From positions 13,009,836-13,073,835 of the forward strand of contig NC_046620.1 in the NCBI RefSeq assembly GCF_900324465.2: a stretch of 64,000 bases of DNA. The letters are read 5' to 3'. The notes under the pieces are model-generated. The model ran no database searches. It had not been told where the DNA came from and saw nothing but the letters and a program-made list of their open reading frames with translations. Below, piece by piece: positions 46,901 to 58,944 of the stretch. The position numbers and the translations under genes were made by a program. Numbering within the stretch: position 1 is the stretch's first letter; each line of letters opens with the position of its first letter. The DNA is from Anabas testudineus (Eukaryota > Chordata > Actinopteri > Anabantiformes > Anabantidae).

Positions 46901-48133
46901 AGCTTTGCCTAGATTTAAAGTTCCATGTTGCCAATCTCTGACTTGGTAGTCAACACTTTGTGTTGATGTTATATTTCATATCCAGTTTTTGGCAGATGTT
47001 ATTTAATTTAGATGACTACTTTTAGAAGAAAGTTTAATAATGATTTTTATGTATAAAACTATTTAAAGTTAAAATCTTGTATTGGTTACATAGCCTGTGT
47101 CCTCTCAGTGCATGTAATCTCTCTGTTGTGATTGGGCAGGTGGACAAGGAAATGGTTGGTGAGAAAGGGAAAATGAGAAGAAGAAGCCAAAGTTCCAAGA
47201 GGAGTCAGTATGTGGTGAAGTCAGTGGATGACATCACCAAAGAAGACCTGGACAACATAGCGTACCGCAGCAAAGACAAGATCTGGGACAAAGAGAATGT
47301 CAGTCATTTCAGGCTTTTTGCTTATTTAGTGCTCTGGATACTGTTCTATACTGAGTCTGCATGGTTGGTGTAATTCTTTACAATCTGTGTGTTTGTTCTT
47401 CCAGGGCAGCTCATGTCACCAGTGTAGACAGAAGACTCTGGACACCAAGACAGTGTGTCGCAGTGGGTACTGTGTGGGAGCCAAAGGTCAGTTCTGTGGA
47501 CCATGCCTGAAGAACCGCTACGGAGAAGACGTACGCTCTGTGCTGCTTGACCCGGTCAGTGGCATAACACATGATTCAAGCATTTCATTTTCTGTTTCTC
47601 TCGCATTCAGTTGAATATGAGAAGAATGATGTGGATTATTCATATTTGAATATAAAGTTTAATTGAATTGAATTTATCTGTTCCAAAACCTATGCTCACT
47701 CAAAATCTTTAAAGTAGCAAATTTAAAGAAAGAATTTGGTTATTTATGTAAATGCAAGAAGAATTAAAGGCATGTGGTCTGAAAATCTACTTGTACTTAC
47801 CTGTGTAGAGTAAGCGTGGGCTTTGCTTTGCAGGAGTGGTCGTGTCCTATCTGCCGTGGGATGTGTAACTGCAGTCTGTGTCGCAAGAAGGAGGGACGCT
47901 GTGCTACAGGCATCCTGGTGGGATTGGCCCGCTACAACGGTCATGACAATGTTCATGAATATCTAAAGAGGTACACACCTGCTGGTCACTGTACAGTTTA
48001 ATGTTACACGCCACATTGGAATCTCCCTAAAATTACTAACGGACCAAGAATGGCGATTACTGGCCTCTATTCTGACAGCAAACTAAACTAATCATGTTTT
48101 CTCCATGGCAGTATTCAGAAGGAGCTGCAGTGA
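43494..48133 (+). CDS. cdca7l: Cell division cycle-associated 7-like protein, 10 coding exons
   Basis: Nuclear chromatin factor; the CDCA7 family recruits the remodeller HELLS and supports DNA methylation maintenance. Exons: 43494-43511, 45361-45501, 45587-45684, 46067-46301, 46395-46457, 46638-46820, 47140-47298, 47405-47554, 47834-47970, 48112-48133 (TGA). Phases agree and give 401 residues. The N-terminus is acidic ([19 protein letters not shown]). A basic/acidic middle follows, with a poly-Glu run at about residues 132-139. The C-terminal cysteine-rich zinc domain (about 303-395) has [47 protein letters not shown] and [20 protein letters not shown]. The first exon codes only MTLTSK. It is called cdca7l rather than cdca7 because its neighbours are SP4 and RAPGEF5, not SP3/RAPGEF4. 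The promoter has a palindromic E2F site. Confidence 0.92.
43933..43962. repeat. (CA)n microsatellite
   Basis: A short CA tract in cdca7l intron 1. The open frames on both strands over it are artefacts. Confidence 0.9.
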
Positions 48134-48553
48134 AGTCCAGAGAACTGACCAGAGAGGAGAACCTGCTTGTACACCTGGTACCTGGAGCAGGTTCTGGTGC
48201 TGCAAAGTACTGTAGAACCCCTTTTAACGCACATTACTAGATTTAGATTAGTCCTTTATCTAACTATAGAAACAAAGGCAAGATTATATTCTTTTTTTTA
48301 TGTCACCTTAAGATATGGCACATACACTGTTAATGTTTTGTATACTTATCCTGATTTGAAGCTGCATAAAATGCATGGGTGTTTTTATTGCTTTAAAGTC
48401 AGTACTCAGTTTTGAGTTGTATATTTTCTTTGGGATATTTTTGTGAGTAGTACAAATGTAAGTGGCTATTTTATGTGTTACGGATGCAAAAGGAGCATTT
48501 TATACCAACTATCTTCTAAAAGTGATGCAGCATATTTGAAAACTGTAAATTTG

Positions 48554-48559
48554 AATAAA
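48554..48559 (+). terminator. Poly(A) signal of cdca7l
   Basis: AATAAA lies 421 nt after the TGA stop, the first canonical signal downstream of the gene. Confidence 0.65.
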
Positions 48560-49085
48560 GAATGGCATTATCTAATGATTTGCCATGTTTTCCTTTTTTA
48601 CATAAACTATATACTTATACTATACATATACTTTATTCATGTAGACTTTGATTTTACTTTGAGGATTTATTAGATTAACCTCCTTCCTTACTTTGAAACT
48701 CCAACAGAGGTTGCATACAGAGGTTGTGTAGTTTTAGGAGCGTCATGGTAAATATATGTGTGAGCTGCCTACTTAAGTATGTGATGCTTTTTGGTTGGGG
48801 TTGGAGTGACCTGCAGCAATGATCCCAAAAGAAGAACACGTATTCCATCACCACACCACAGTGAGATATATGGGCACAAGATGGGTTAAAGGAAATGTGT
48901 GCCTGAGGTCAGAATGTTTGTTGTTGTGGCTTCACTGTCTGATTGTGATTTTTATTGTTTTTCCAGCTGATCGATACAGAAATACCAGAACATCAGAAAG
49001 TAATTTAAGACGGTTTTAATCACTTTATTCTCAAGTGTTATGCAGGCAAAGCATCTTTTCAGCTTGTAGGTTTTTTTTTTTCTTT

Positions 49086-49091
49086 TTTATT
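49086..49091 (-). terminator. Poly(A) signal of sp4
   Basis: AATAAA on the minus strand lies about 2.0 kb after the sp4 stop. A second one is at 49024-49029. The gap to the cdca7l poly(A) signal is about 0.5 kb, so the two transcripts converge closely. Confidence 0.5.
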
Positions 49092-51059
49092 GACATAACA
49101 CGTTTGTACAAACCAGTTTTAAAAATATCAATAAACTGGAGCCTTTGAGGCTAACCTGGCAAAAAACCCATTATCAAATGTCATGGAGACGAACAAACAT
49201 CTTTAGAAAAAGATTTACAAATGAGATGTCACTACAAAATATCAAAGAAAAAAAGTTGGTTGTCACACAAAATATTACCAAAAACATCTACATTTGTTTG
49301 GTATCAACCTTTTCGACTTTAAACAATATTAACTTTTTTGCTTTCTTCTTCTTTTGTCGTTTATATTTCTCCAAAAACACGTTATGGCGCAAAGAGAAGA
49401 AATTAACAGCAATGGTCAGACGTAGAAAAAAGAAACAGAAGCACAAAGAATAAAGAAGAGAGAAGCAGCACTACGGCAAAAAACTGAAACATGCTGTACA
49501 CAACCTCAGAATCAACGCACACAAATACAAGTCCAGCAAAAGGCAAATATTACAAATCAAGGATAAATAATAAATTAGCCACAGTGGGGTCCTGTGTGTT
49601 AACATATTGGGAGGGGACTTTGAAAGCAACTGATAAATTCTATAAAATAAAATTATTTTTTAATTTAAAAAGAATGTACGCACTGAACTAACACAGAGCA
49701 ACACCACCAGAAAACATGTCAAATATCCACATAGCTAAAAAGCCCGACCCCACGCCCACCCATAGGTCTTATCACTTTCTCACTTCACCTCTCCTCTCTA
49801 TGCTGTGGCGTTCTCTCCATGTTCCACCACCACCTCCACCTCACTTTAAAGTTCCCTCTGTACAACAGCTTGTGTTAAGGCAACCGTGGTACATCGGTCA
49901 CGTAGCGGGCTGGAGGTGGAGAGCAGTTGTCACCACAACACAGAAAGCAAAAAGCAACATCAGGGACAGTGCAGCCATTCGACAAAACCGTTGTTGCATC
50001 TACAGGGTATCATCTGATGGTGTACTGCAGCAGTGACGCTGCACCCTGCGCTCTCTGCAACGTAACTGGCAATGTTCCGATGCCAGCACTGCTCCTAGAT
50101 GTTCTCCCTAATCTTAGAGTGAACTGGCTTGTTTTATTAACTGAGAAAAACTTCCCCTGACAATGTAAACATGATTTCACTAGGATTGTCATTATACTGT
50201 AGTATTGCTTTCACTACACAGTTGTAGAAAGCTAGATTGTTTTTCTCTATAGAAACCTTTTTTCTAATGGCCTCTGTGCCTCAATAGGAATGCATTATTT
50301 ATAAATCTTTTTTATATGTGCTTTTTCTACTCTTTTTTTTTTTTTTTTTTTGACTCATCCCCTCTCTTCTTAAATAACAGTTTATCCGATGACTGGTCTC
50401 GAAAGAATCAACACCTGAATCTGATCCGAGGATTAAACCTGAACCATGAATAAAACTCAAATTAGGTAGATCCTCTTTATGACAACATGGGAATACAAAC
50501 GCACACTCGTTCATACAGGTCTCACACACACACACACACACACACCTTCCCAAGGCTGTCACTGCTCAGTGCTGTACCATGATTGACCCTCAGCACTGTT
50601 TGACAGGTATGAAACAGAAACACAACTTTGTGCATAGAGTTAGATTGTGTTGTATTTAGGGAAATGTCTCTTGAAACTGGGTGGTTTAGATTCAGCAGGT
50701 CCCCCTGTCTTGTGCTAATCTTAGACACTACTTACATTCCTTTCCCCACCACGCATGGAATTATTATAGATTCATTTATAAAAGCCAAACTAATCTTTTA
50801 CATGTTTAGGCTAAAATTTTGTTGTTATATGTTAGTTAGTTTAGTTTTTTGTTTTAGATTGTGATGTTTATATTTTTTCGGTTTCTGTTCATCGCATGAT
50901 CCCATCTCTTTTGAGTCCCTTTTCATGAGAGAACATTTTTAAATGGTGTAAAATTAAAAGTCAAAAAAGCAAAGAATTTGTAACCACCATAACAGTTCCT
51001 GCTAAGACTTCCAAAAAAACAGGAAGTCATCCTTCCGCAAAGAAACAGGAGTCGGTCGC
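49092..51059 (-). other. sp4: sp4 3' untranslated region
   Basis: About 2 kb between the stop codon and the likely poly(A) signal. It contains a T-rich run near 50332-50351 and a CA tract near 50523-50544. No other gene is supported; the small open frames are unlike known proteins. Confidence 0.6.
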
Positions 51060-54000
51060 CTATTCAAACTCTTCCTCTTCCTCCTCCTCCTCCTCCTCCA
51101 GGTGATTAGAGGTGGTGGGTGTAGCAGGATCAGAGTCACGTGAGAGGGTCGCCACAGCAACAATCTGAGGGGAGGCGCCGAGGCCTTCAGGGGCGTCCTC
51201 CTCCATGTCATCAGTGGTAATGATTGCCACGGCAGCTCCGCCTTTCTTGTTCTGGTGGGTTTTGATGTGCTTGGACAGGTGGTCGCTGCGCATGAAGCGC
51301 TTGCCGCATTCAGGACACTCAAAACGCTTCTCTCCTAGAGAAGAGACAAATAATTAAGTAAGAGACCGAAAGAAGTAGTGCTAATGTGAGAGGAACTTAG
51401 ACCACATGCTTTCTAAATCTAAATATATCTGTAAGAGTTGGGCAAGAAAACAAGGTTCATGCGGAAGTGGTAAACTGAATGAATGTCTAAACTCATCTAA
51501 ATGATTTTAATAGTGAACTTGACTTGACATTGTGTTCAATAGTGTATTTACATTTGAACTACCTACTAACATGACCAGTGTGAGCTACATGACGACAGTC
51601 ATTTATGTGTGTTTTTCCTACCTGTGTGTGTTCTTCTGTGTCTCTGCAGCTCATCACTCCTCGTGAACCTCTTGCCACAAAAGATCCAATTACACACAAA
51701 TGGCCTCTCGCCGGTGTGCCAGCGCAGGTGGGCCCTTAGGTGGGATGTCTTGCCGTACACCTTCCCACAGCCCTCCATGTGGCAGATGTGCTGTTTCTTT
51801 TTTGTGGGGTCCCCGCTGTTCCTACAACACACACTCAGGTTAGGAGTAAGCTGATGGGTGGCTCAAGTTTTCAGGACAAAGCAAATGGGACCACTACTTT
51901 CCTTAAGTTAATCTTTTCAAGATTAAAAAGCACCATTAAGAAATGTCTCAGATTGAGAAATGAAAAGGCCTCTGCTCTCTGAATATTCTCAGTGCATGTT
52001 TTTGGTGCTAGCTCCTCATTATAGTACAAAGTGTGAATGGATTTGGATCTTGCTTTTTCAGCTTGGTGGTGAGAGGTTGGATCTCTCATTTTAGCACACA
52101 AGCTGGACTGTATTTTGGCCATCTGTCAAACCAGTTGTCCGACAGTGACATGACAGTCACTAGTAATTTGGGGATAACCTTTAAAAAAAAAAAAAAGTTT
52201 ACACTGCACTATAGAACAAAGACTTTGATGCCCAAAAGCAGTTTTCTTCTGAATTGCATGTTAGTTGTTACATGGCAGCTTTTAAATTTTGATTACAGTT
52301 AGATTTAATATATCTCCGTACTGTAAATTTGCAGTTTCCTAAATAATTACATGTTTAACATCATTTTGTTTCTAATGTGTTCCTACCTTCCCTCTCCATC
52401 CCTGCAGTTCGGACAAGAGCAGGCGACACGACGAAGCCTCTTGCTGGGTGGTCCCTCCTGATCTGAAGAACTTTGTACAGATCCCAACTGGTCTGGACTC
52501 ATTGATGAGCCTGATGCTACACTGCCAACAGTGACCGTCACTGGGGATGACTGAACTTTGACCCCATCTTGACCCTGTGGTTGACCTGAAAGGTGATAAA
52601 TGACAAACTGTGTAAATGCATTGATCAGTGCAGTGTCAGATATATAGTCTGACTGAGCCAGCAGGACATCCTGGTATAGTTATATATATAATGGTAATGT
52701 ATGAAGTAGTTTGATTAAATGGGTCAGTAGTAGATTTCTCACTATACATTTGCACTAACTCATTACTCTTATTGTTTCCTTACCCTGTAGACCGGTAATA
52801 GTGAGAGGTACACCCTGCACCTGTACTCCAGCAGTGCCTAGGCCTGCAATGCTGACTGTCTGTACACCAGACCCTGGGTTGATCTGAGCTGCGCTCAGCG
52901 TCAGGGGAGCTCCACTCAGGGAGACCAACCCTCCACTCCCCACTGTTGTCCCACCCGTCACTGGGGCCAGTGTCAGCTGCTGTGGCACAGCGGTCCCAAG
53001 GCCACCCTGCAGGGAGACCCCTCCGGGCAACTGCAGTGTCTGCCAGGTGATCTGCCCAGATGGTGACAGGGTTGGGGTACGAATAAGGACCTGGGCTGGG
53101 TTCTGGAAGGCCTGGATGGGCTGCAGGGTTTGTCCTGGGGCCAGCTGGAGGGTTTGAATATGCTGAGGTTGCTGTTGTCCCTGGGCCTGACCCTGACTCT
53201 GAGCCTGGGGCTGCAGTTGGATCTGCTGCACCAGCTGGTGCCCCACCTGCCCAACGATCACTTGCTGGATGGTTCCTGCTGCATCTGTCTGGTTCTGCAA
53301 CCCATTAGCTTGGTTCTGACCTTGAGAGTCCGCCTCACTGGTCTGCACTTGGGTGTCAACTGGCCCACCCTCTGATCCAGCTGAAACCAATTGTGCCCCA
53401 TCAGACATGCCGTCACCCTCAGCTACTGCTGTTGTTGAGCCACCTGATGCTGTAGCAGGACCTGGTCCAGACACTGCTGTAGTCACTAGCTGGGTCCCAT
53501 TAGCAACAGAGAATGTGCCGTCTGCTGACTGGATAAGCTGCACAGCTCCGCTGCCTCCGACATTATTGATCACAGGCAGAGCCAGGGTCATGCCTCCAAG
53601 GTTTATAGGTACTGTGGTCATAACTGGAGTCTGCGAACCCTGCAGAGTCTGCAGCTGCAGTGGGAAAGACTGCGCAGGGCGGATCTGCAGTGGGACTGTC
53701 TGATTTGCTGTACTTGTCAGGATGGCTTGTTGATTAGCTGGCTGTAGGATAGTCTGCGTCTGGCCTGTGCTTGGGGTCTGGATGAGCTGAACCTGCTCCG
53801 GCAGAGCCCCGATGGAGGCCGTCTGAGCTGGGCTGATATGGATTTGCTGTCCATCTGCAGTTTGCAGGTGAGGGATGACCTGATACTGGACCCCACCCCC
53901 AGTATTGGGCAGGTTCTGAACCTGGATGATCTGGAACTGCTGCTGCTGCTGCTGTTGACTGGCTGCAACACTGTTGGTCCCGCCTACTGCCTTCACCTGC

Positions 54001-55761
54001 CCCACAGGAAAGACAGTTAAGATGACAAAACAAAAACAAAAAACATTTGCACAAACCCACATGCCCCACCTCCTTCACCTTGCGTCCACCAGGCGAGCTG
54101 TCATTGGCCAAGGTGGTGGTCACTGCAACAGGTTGACTGGGGTTCTCCTTGGCCATAGTAGGTGTTGCTGTGATGATCTGCCAGCCGTTTCCCGTGAACT
54201 GAGCTGGGACCAGTTCCAGCTGCTGTGGCACCAGAGTCTGACCCCCAGCTGTGTCCACCACTATCTGACCCTGGAGCTGGCCTGTTTGCAGCTGGATCTG
54301 ACCAGCCTGTACCTGGATCTGCTGGGTCCCCCGGCTGGGCCCCCTCCACTACGCCCTGGCCTCCGATCTTACTGCAAGTGGCCGCTAGCAGAGCCAATGG
54401 AGAAGGTTGAGACGAATCCTGGAGGGCAGGAGAGACGGTGGAGGAGGGATGAAAGGGAGGAACAGAAAGAGAGCAACGGTTAAACAGGAGTGACAAGAGA
54501 AGGAAGGAGGGACAAGAGGCGAGTCAGGGTTAGAGAGAACGGAAACCCACGTAGAGAGTTCATATACATACACAAACAAGAAAGTACAACATGTAACTTT
54601 AAAAAAAAGCCAAAGGGAAGGGATGGACAGGTATCATTATGCACACTCGCACAATGAACAACTTGACATGATGAAGAAAATGAGTAAAGCAGTGAGGGGT
54701 GGGGAAAAACATGGTGCAGAAAAAAGAAACACAAAAAGCTGAGAGAAAAAGAGAGAGCTGTCAGTGGAAGTGGGCGGTATTACAGGAAGCGAGTGGGTGG
54801 GCGTGTGAGAACCACATTTCTCTTTTCTCAGAACACTGGAAGAAAAAATGCCGCCTTCTCTCTCTCCTCCTTTTCAAAGGAACTAGGTTGCAGGGAAATA
54901 TTTAATGCTATACACCTCTCAACATTGCACGGAAATGTCCTGTGTCAACTACAATAGCGTGGAAAAATAACGCAGAAGCAAGGCTTGTCATGCACGTTTA
55001 ACAACAAAAGATGCAGTTAAGAATTACTGGCTGGCTGAAAATAATCTCTAAGATATTTATAAGCTCTAAAAACAGCTAAAATAGAGGTTCCACAGTTGTA
55101 AAGCCACATACCAACGCTGCAGGTCTTTAAAATAAATCCATGTGCAGATTTAAATCATTTTGACCCTAATTCAAACAGACAATTCAAAAGTACAGTGGCT
55201 GAAGTGTGACAGCCGTATAAGCCTATTCATGAGGCTCTGGGCTGGCTCTCAGCAGGGCTGCACAGAAGCAGGAAGTGGAATTCACCAGAGAAACGCCCCC
55301 AGAGGTGTCTGGCTGACTGGCTGGGAGGAGAGGAAGAACATTTCTGGCCTACAGGCAAAGCAAAAGTAATGAACTATAATAAACTCATTTGTACCTGTGA
55401 TCCAGAACTTTTCCCCTTTTTAGATGCTTTCCCTCCTTCAGTTCCAGATGATTCCTTCTTCGAGTCTGTCAACAAGAAGTAAAATGTTGGAACATTTTCT
55501 CATATGGCACCATCACATGAGTATTTCTAAATAGTGCAAAGTGTGGAGATAAGCAGGCGCTCTGCAGGTACCGCACACTGTAAATAAAATCTAATCATAA
55601 CGCAGATGAAGCACAACAAAAGATGATCAATAAAAGCAGAGGAGAAAACAGTAACCTCATCATCAATATCAAGAGGCTTGGAGCCTCATATGTCAAACAG
55701 AGAGAGCGAGGAGAGGAGAGAGGGGTGGAGACGGAGAGGGGGGAGGGTACCTACCACTCAT
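51060..55761 (-). CDS. sp4: Transcription factor Sp4, 7 coding exons
   Basis: Nuclear activator binding GC/GT boxes. Exons, 5' to 3' on the minus strand: 55755-55761, 55395-55465, 54079-54418, 52784-53996, 52387-52585, 51622-51821, 51060-51334 (TAG). The product is about 767 residues against 784 in human. The N-terminus [20 protein letters not shown] matches Sp4. Next comes [19 protein letters not shown], then glutamine-rich activation domains ([36 protein letters not shown]). The Btd box (CSCPNC, about residue 600) is followed by three C2H2 fingers ([54 protein letters not shown]). The tail [18 protein letters not shown] is specific to Sp4 against Sp1 and Sp3. Exon 3 is 340 nt where neighbouring phases need a multiple of three: one surplus base lies about 54340-54344 in a run of five C. 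Exon 1 contributes only seven coding bases. Confidence 0.92.
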
Positions 55762-56400
55762 AACGCATTAATATACCGAGGGGGAGAGGGTGTAGTTCAC
55801 GGTAGAAGGCCGGCCGGGTACAGAGGCGGAGGACGGCCTATATGTTCAGCGGCTGGGCCGTGGCGGATCTGCCCGTTTGACGAAACCACCCACCGGCCAG
55901 GAAGGGCGGTGCCAATCGCAAGCACAATCAAACAGCCCCAAATAACGGAGAACACGGTGACCGTCTGCGGCCCGTCCGCCCCCTCGTTGCCCCGTCGCAA
56001 GCCTCTCTTAGCAGACAGACAGTCCATAAACGAGCAAATTAGCGCCTGTCAAGATGATATCCACGGAGAAGTTGGCAGTGTGTGACCGTAGAGGCCCACC
56101 CACTTCCATTTAAGCATCAGGACGACACCCTCTCCGCTGCTCCTGCCTTGTCGCCGCCGTTACTCCCGCCACACGACGCGGGGGGGGACGCCTCGTCGCC
56201 GTCCGTCGTGCACCGACAACAAACCGTCACCAGTGTTTGTGTTTTACGCGTGTTCCCTTTTTTCGTGCACAATTGTTTTTTTTTTTTTGTTTTTTAACGG
56301 GGAGATACGGGGAGATAGCTGTGGCTTTTGTGGGCGGACGCGCTCCTCCCACATATTCAGATTGGACGACGGGGCTCGGCGTGCGAGGGTCGAGATGGGA
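55762..56400 (-). promoter_or_regulatory. sp4: CG-rich sp4 promoter and 5'UTR region
   Basis: A strongly CG-rich stretch upstream of the sp4 ATG contains many CpGs and GC-rich runs, typical of a vertebrate CpG-island promoter. The open frames here are GC-driven and have no similarity to known proteins. The exact transcription start cannot be set by eye. Confidence 0.6.
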
Positions 56401-56450
56401 GTTGTATTTTGGCGAGGCCTCGCCTTCTGGAAGCGGATTGGGTGTCCGGG

Positions 56451-56470
56451 ACTACAAATCCCATGATGCC
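56451..56470 (+). promoter_or_regulatory. ZNF143/THAP11-type SBS motif
   Basis: ACTACAAATCCCATGATGCC closely matches the promoter element ACTACAATTCCCAGCATGCC. It is about 690 bp upstream of the sp4 ATG, at the edge of the CpG-rich region, with two inverted CCAAT boxes nearby (about 56364 and 56436). Confidence 0.6.
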
Positions 56471-56606
56471 CCGCCGCCACGGAGCAGGCTCTTCTGGGTT
56501 CTGAAGCGGCCGCGTTGGTAGTCAAGTTAGTGTGAGAGCGAGAGGGAAGGGCGGTGACTTCAGTGCTGGAGGGGGGTTGGGCGAACGGGAAAGGGAGGCG
56601 TGCGTG

Positions 56607-56609
56607 TGT

Positions 56610-56646
<37 letters not shown>

Positions 56647-56661
56647 CGTGTGCGTGTGTGT
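56607..56661. repeat. (TG/CG)n microsatellite
   Basis: Imperfect GTGTGCGTG repeats upstream of sp4. The open frames on both strands are artefacts. Confidence 0.85.
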
Positions 56662-58265
56662 TTCCACTTCATGGTGTCACAGGATGACAGCCCTGGTTCA
56701 AAAGAAGAAGAAGACCTTTCAGTAAATCACCAAGCGAAAATACTTCTCATCTTTACTCAACTTTCAAATTCATATGATATGAAATGTGCTTTAACATTTC
56801 TTTAGAGTCTTTAGGGAGTTCACTACGATCCCCAGACACCTAATAGGTCAGTACACAGTCATCTGGATTTATAAAGTACATGTGAGAATTTTCTGCCCTT
56901 TCCCTGTTTCATATATTTGTAATATGCGCTATTTGAATATGGGAATATCATTGAACGTGCCAACAGACAGACTGGATTGGGAGTAAAGTTAACAAAACAG
57001 TGTGCAATAATGCCCGAATAATTGCTGATTCAAGCTGGTAATATAAATATTTCTTGTGTTTTTTTGTTTTGTTTTTCTAGTAAATTTGATATATTTAGAA
57101 GATGACAATTGCATGTGGTTTTACACGTTGAATGGACAGTTTCAGCCTTTCAATTGTACTGCAAGTAGTCTATTGTACTGACTTGTTTTATGCCTGACAT
57201 ATGATCATTATTACAAGTATTATAGTAGTCTAAATAATAGCCTTACCACAGTAGGAGTTGGCTATAAAAATTGCATTACCATTACAGCTCGGTAAATGCT
57301 TCTGGATAGAATTCAGGCCAAAGGTTGAATCAATCAATCCTCCTATTTCGCAGGAGAGGAGCAACAGAGAATATGACAAACAAACAAAAAAAAGTTGGTT
57401 GTTGCCGTTTCAGTAACCACACACAGGTTTCTTGCTTGTGTAACAGTCTGGAACAGAAGTCATGTCTCTCACCCACGCAACAAAACCTCTCTCTCTCAAT
57501 CTGCTGAAGGGAAATTGTACGTTAAATTCATGCCTGCAAACGGCTTCGTGTTGACGTAGTAGTCCTTTAGAGTCCCAGGCAATGTGCTCTCCTCCCCAGT
57601 TTGTCTCCCTCATAGAAACCGCCCCTGAGTCAAGACTGACTTTGGCCAAGTAGAGTCACAGCCCTGGTTCACTGAGCAGAAAACATCATTAGCAGGCAGT
57701 CAGCTGAGGATTTGCCCCTGGCACACAAGGGAGATATTTAGGCTTAGAGGCTGTCAGCTAAGGTGTCGCTCTGCCACAATGGCACTAAGATGCACCCTGT
57801 CATATATACACAAAGTTAGGATGGTATTCACAGTTGTCTAATACTGATGATTGATGTGTATATATTCATGCATTTGTTTGATGCTCCAGAGTATATAAAA
57901 ATGACAAAGTTTAATTCCAGTTGTATGATTTCAACATTTTGATGCTTTTTAAACATTCAATATGGATTTTAGTGTTTATAGCATATCAAGAAGTATGAAT
58001 TCTCTTTTTGTCCTTGATGAGTGTTATAAATTAATAATGTAATATCATTTACATTTGTAAATGCAAACTTAATGAGTTTAAACTTGGACTTGTCCTTGTT
58101 AGTGGGCTAAAGAGCATTAAGTGTAGTCCACTAGACATGGCTGCTCACACAGGCCTGTAACACACTCTACTTGTGTGTTTTATCTTTCTTTTTGTCTGTT
58201 GAGGCCTAAGCATGTTTTCACAGCAGCACTACACACACCCACACCTGTGGTGTCCCAGAAACATA

Positions 58266-58269
58266 GCCT

Positions 58270-58308
<39 letters not shown>
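58266..58308. repeat. (CA)n microsatellite
   Basis: About 21 CA units, roughly 60 bp to the left of the X-box at 58365. Confidence 0.95.
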
Positions 58309-58309
<1 letters not shown>

Positions 58310-58364
58310 TAATTACAGCGGAAGCCAAGTGCCTTGTTCCCGCCCCCTGGGCCACTGGCAGGGC

Positions 58365-58377
58365 GTTGCTAGGCAAC
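58365..58377. promoter_or_regulatory. Perfect palindromic RFX X-box
   Basis: GTTGCTAGGCAAC matches the RFX consensus GTNRCC/RGYAAC as an uninterrupted palindrome, in a short GC-rich patch with a CGCCCCC box (58340-58346). X-boxes of this quality usually serve ciliary or immune promoters; no target gene is visible within a few kb apart from sp4. Confidence 0.65.
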
Positions 58378-58724
58378 GAGGTCTGGTCTGAAGAGGGGGT
58401 GTTGTCTGAGTGTGTGAGCATGTAGGGTGGTGGTGATGGAGGGGGTGTGTTAGAGAGAAGGCTCCGGTCTGATATAGATTATTATAAGAAAGCTAATATT
58501 CAGGACTTCAATTCTGCAGGAATTTATTCACTAACCCACTAAATATTAACTTACTAAAGTTACATTCAATCTGTGGAGACTTGGTGAAACAGTCCTTGGG
58601 GAATTCAACAGATTTAAGATATGTTTAGATCATCAAGTGGGAAAAATTATAAACAGGCAAAAATGGATTATAGTACATAAGGAAGTAACATACATGTATG
58701 TGCTTCTTGTTTTTCCAGCTGCTG

Positions 58725-58738
58725 CCACTAGATGGCGC
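58725..58738 (+). promoter_or_regulatory. CTCF-like binding site
   Basis: CCACTAGATGGCGC fits the CTCF core CCASYAGRKGGCRC at every position. It is about 50 bp from a 12-bp minisatellite and about 3 kb upstream of the sp4 ATG. Confidence 0.6.
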
Positions 58739-58788
58739 CATATGTCAGTATTCGTAAGTACCAGCTTCGACTGTATAAACTACAGTAG

Positions 58789-58944
58789 CCTTTAACTTCA
58801 CCTTTAACTTCACCTTTAACTTCACCTTTAACTTCACCTTTAACTTCACCTATAACTTCACCTATAACTTCACCTTTAACTTCACCTATAACTTCACCTA
58901 TAACTTCACCTATAACTTCACCTATAACTTCACCTATAACTTCA
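58789..58944. repeat. 12-bp minisatellite, 13 units
   Basis: Thirteen head-to-tail units of CCTTTAACTTCA or CCTATAACTTCA follow in the order T T T T T A A T A A A A A at the variable base. Because the unit length is a multiple of three, the minus strand reads open as repeated GEV(I/K); this is a repeat artefact. Confidence 0.95.
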
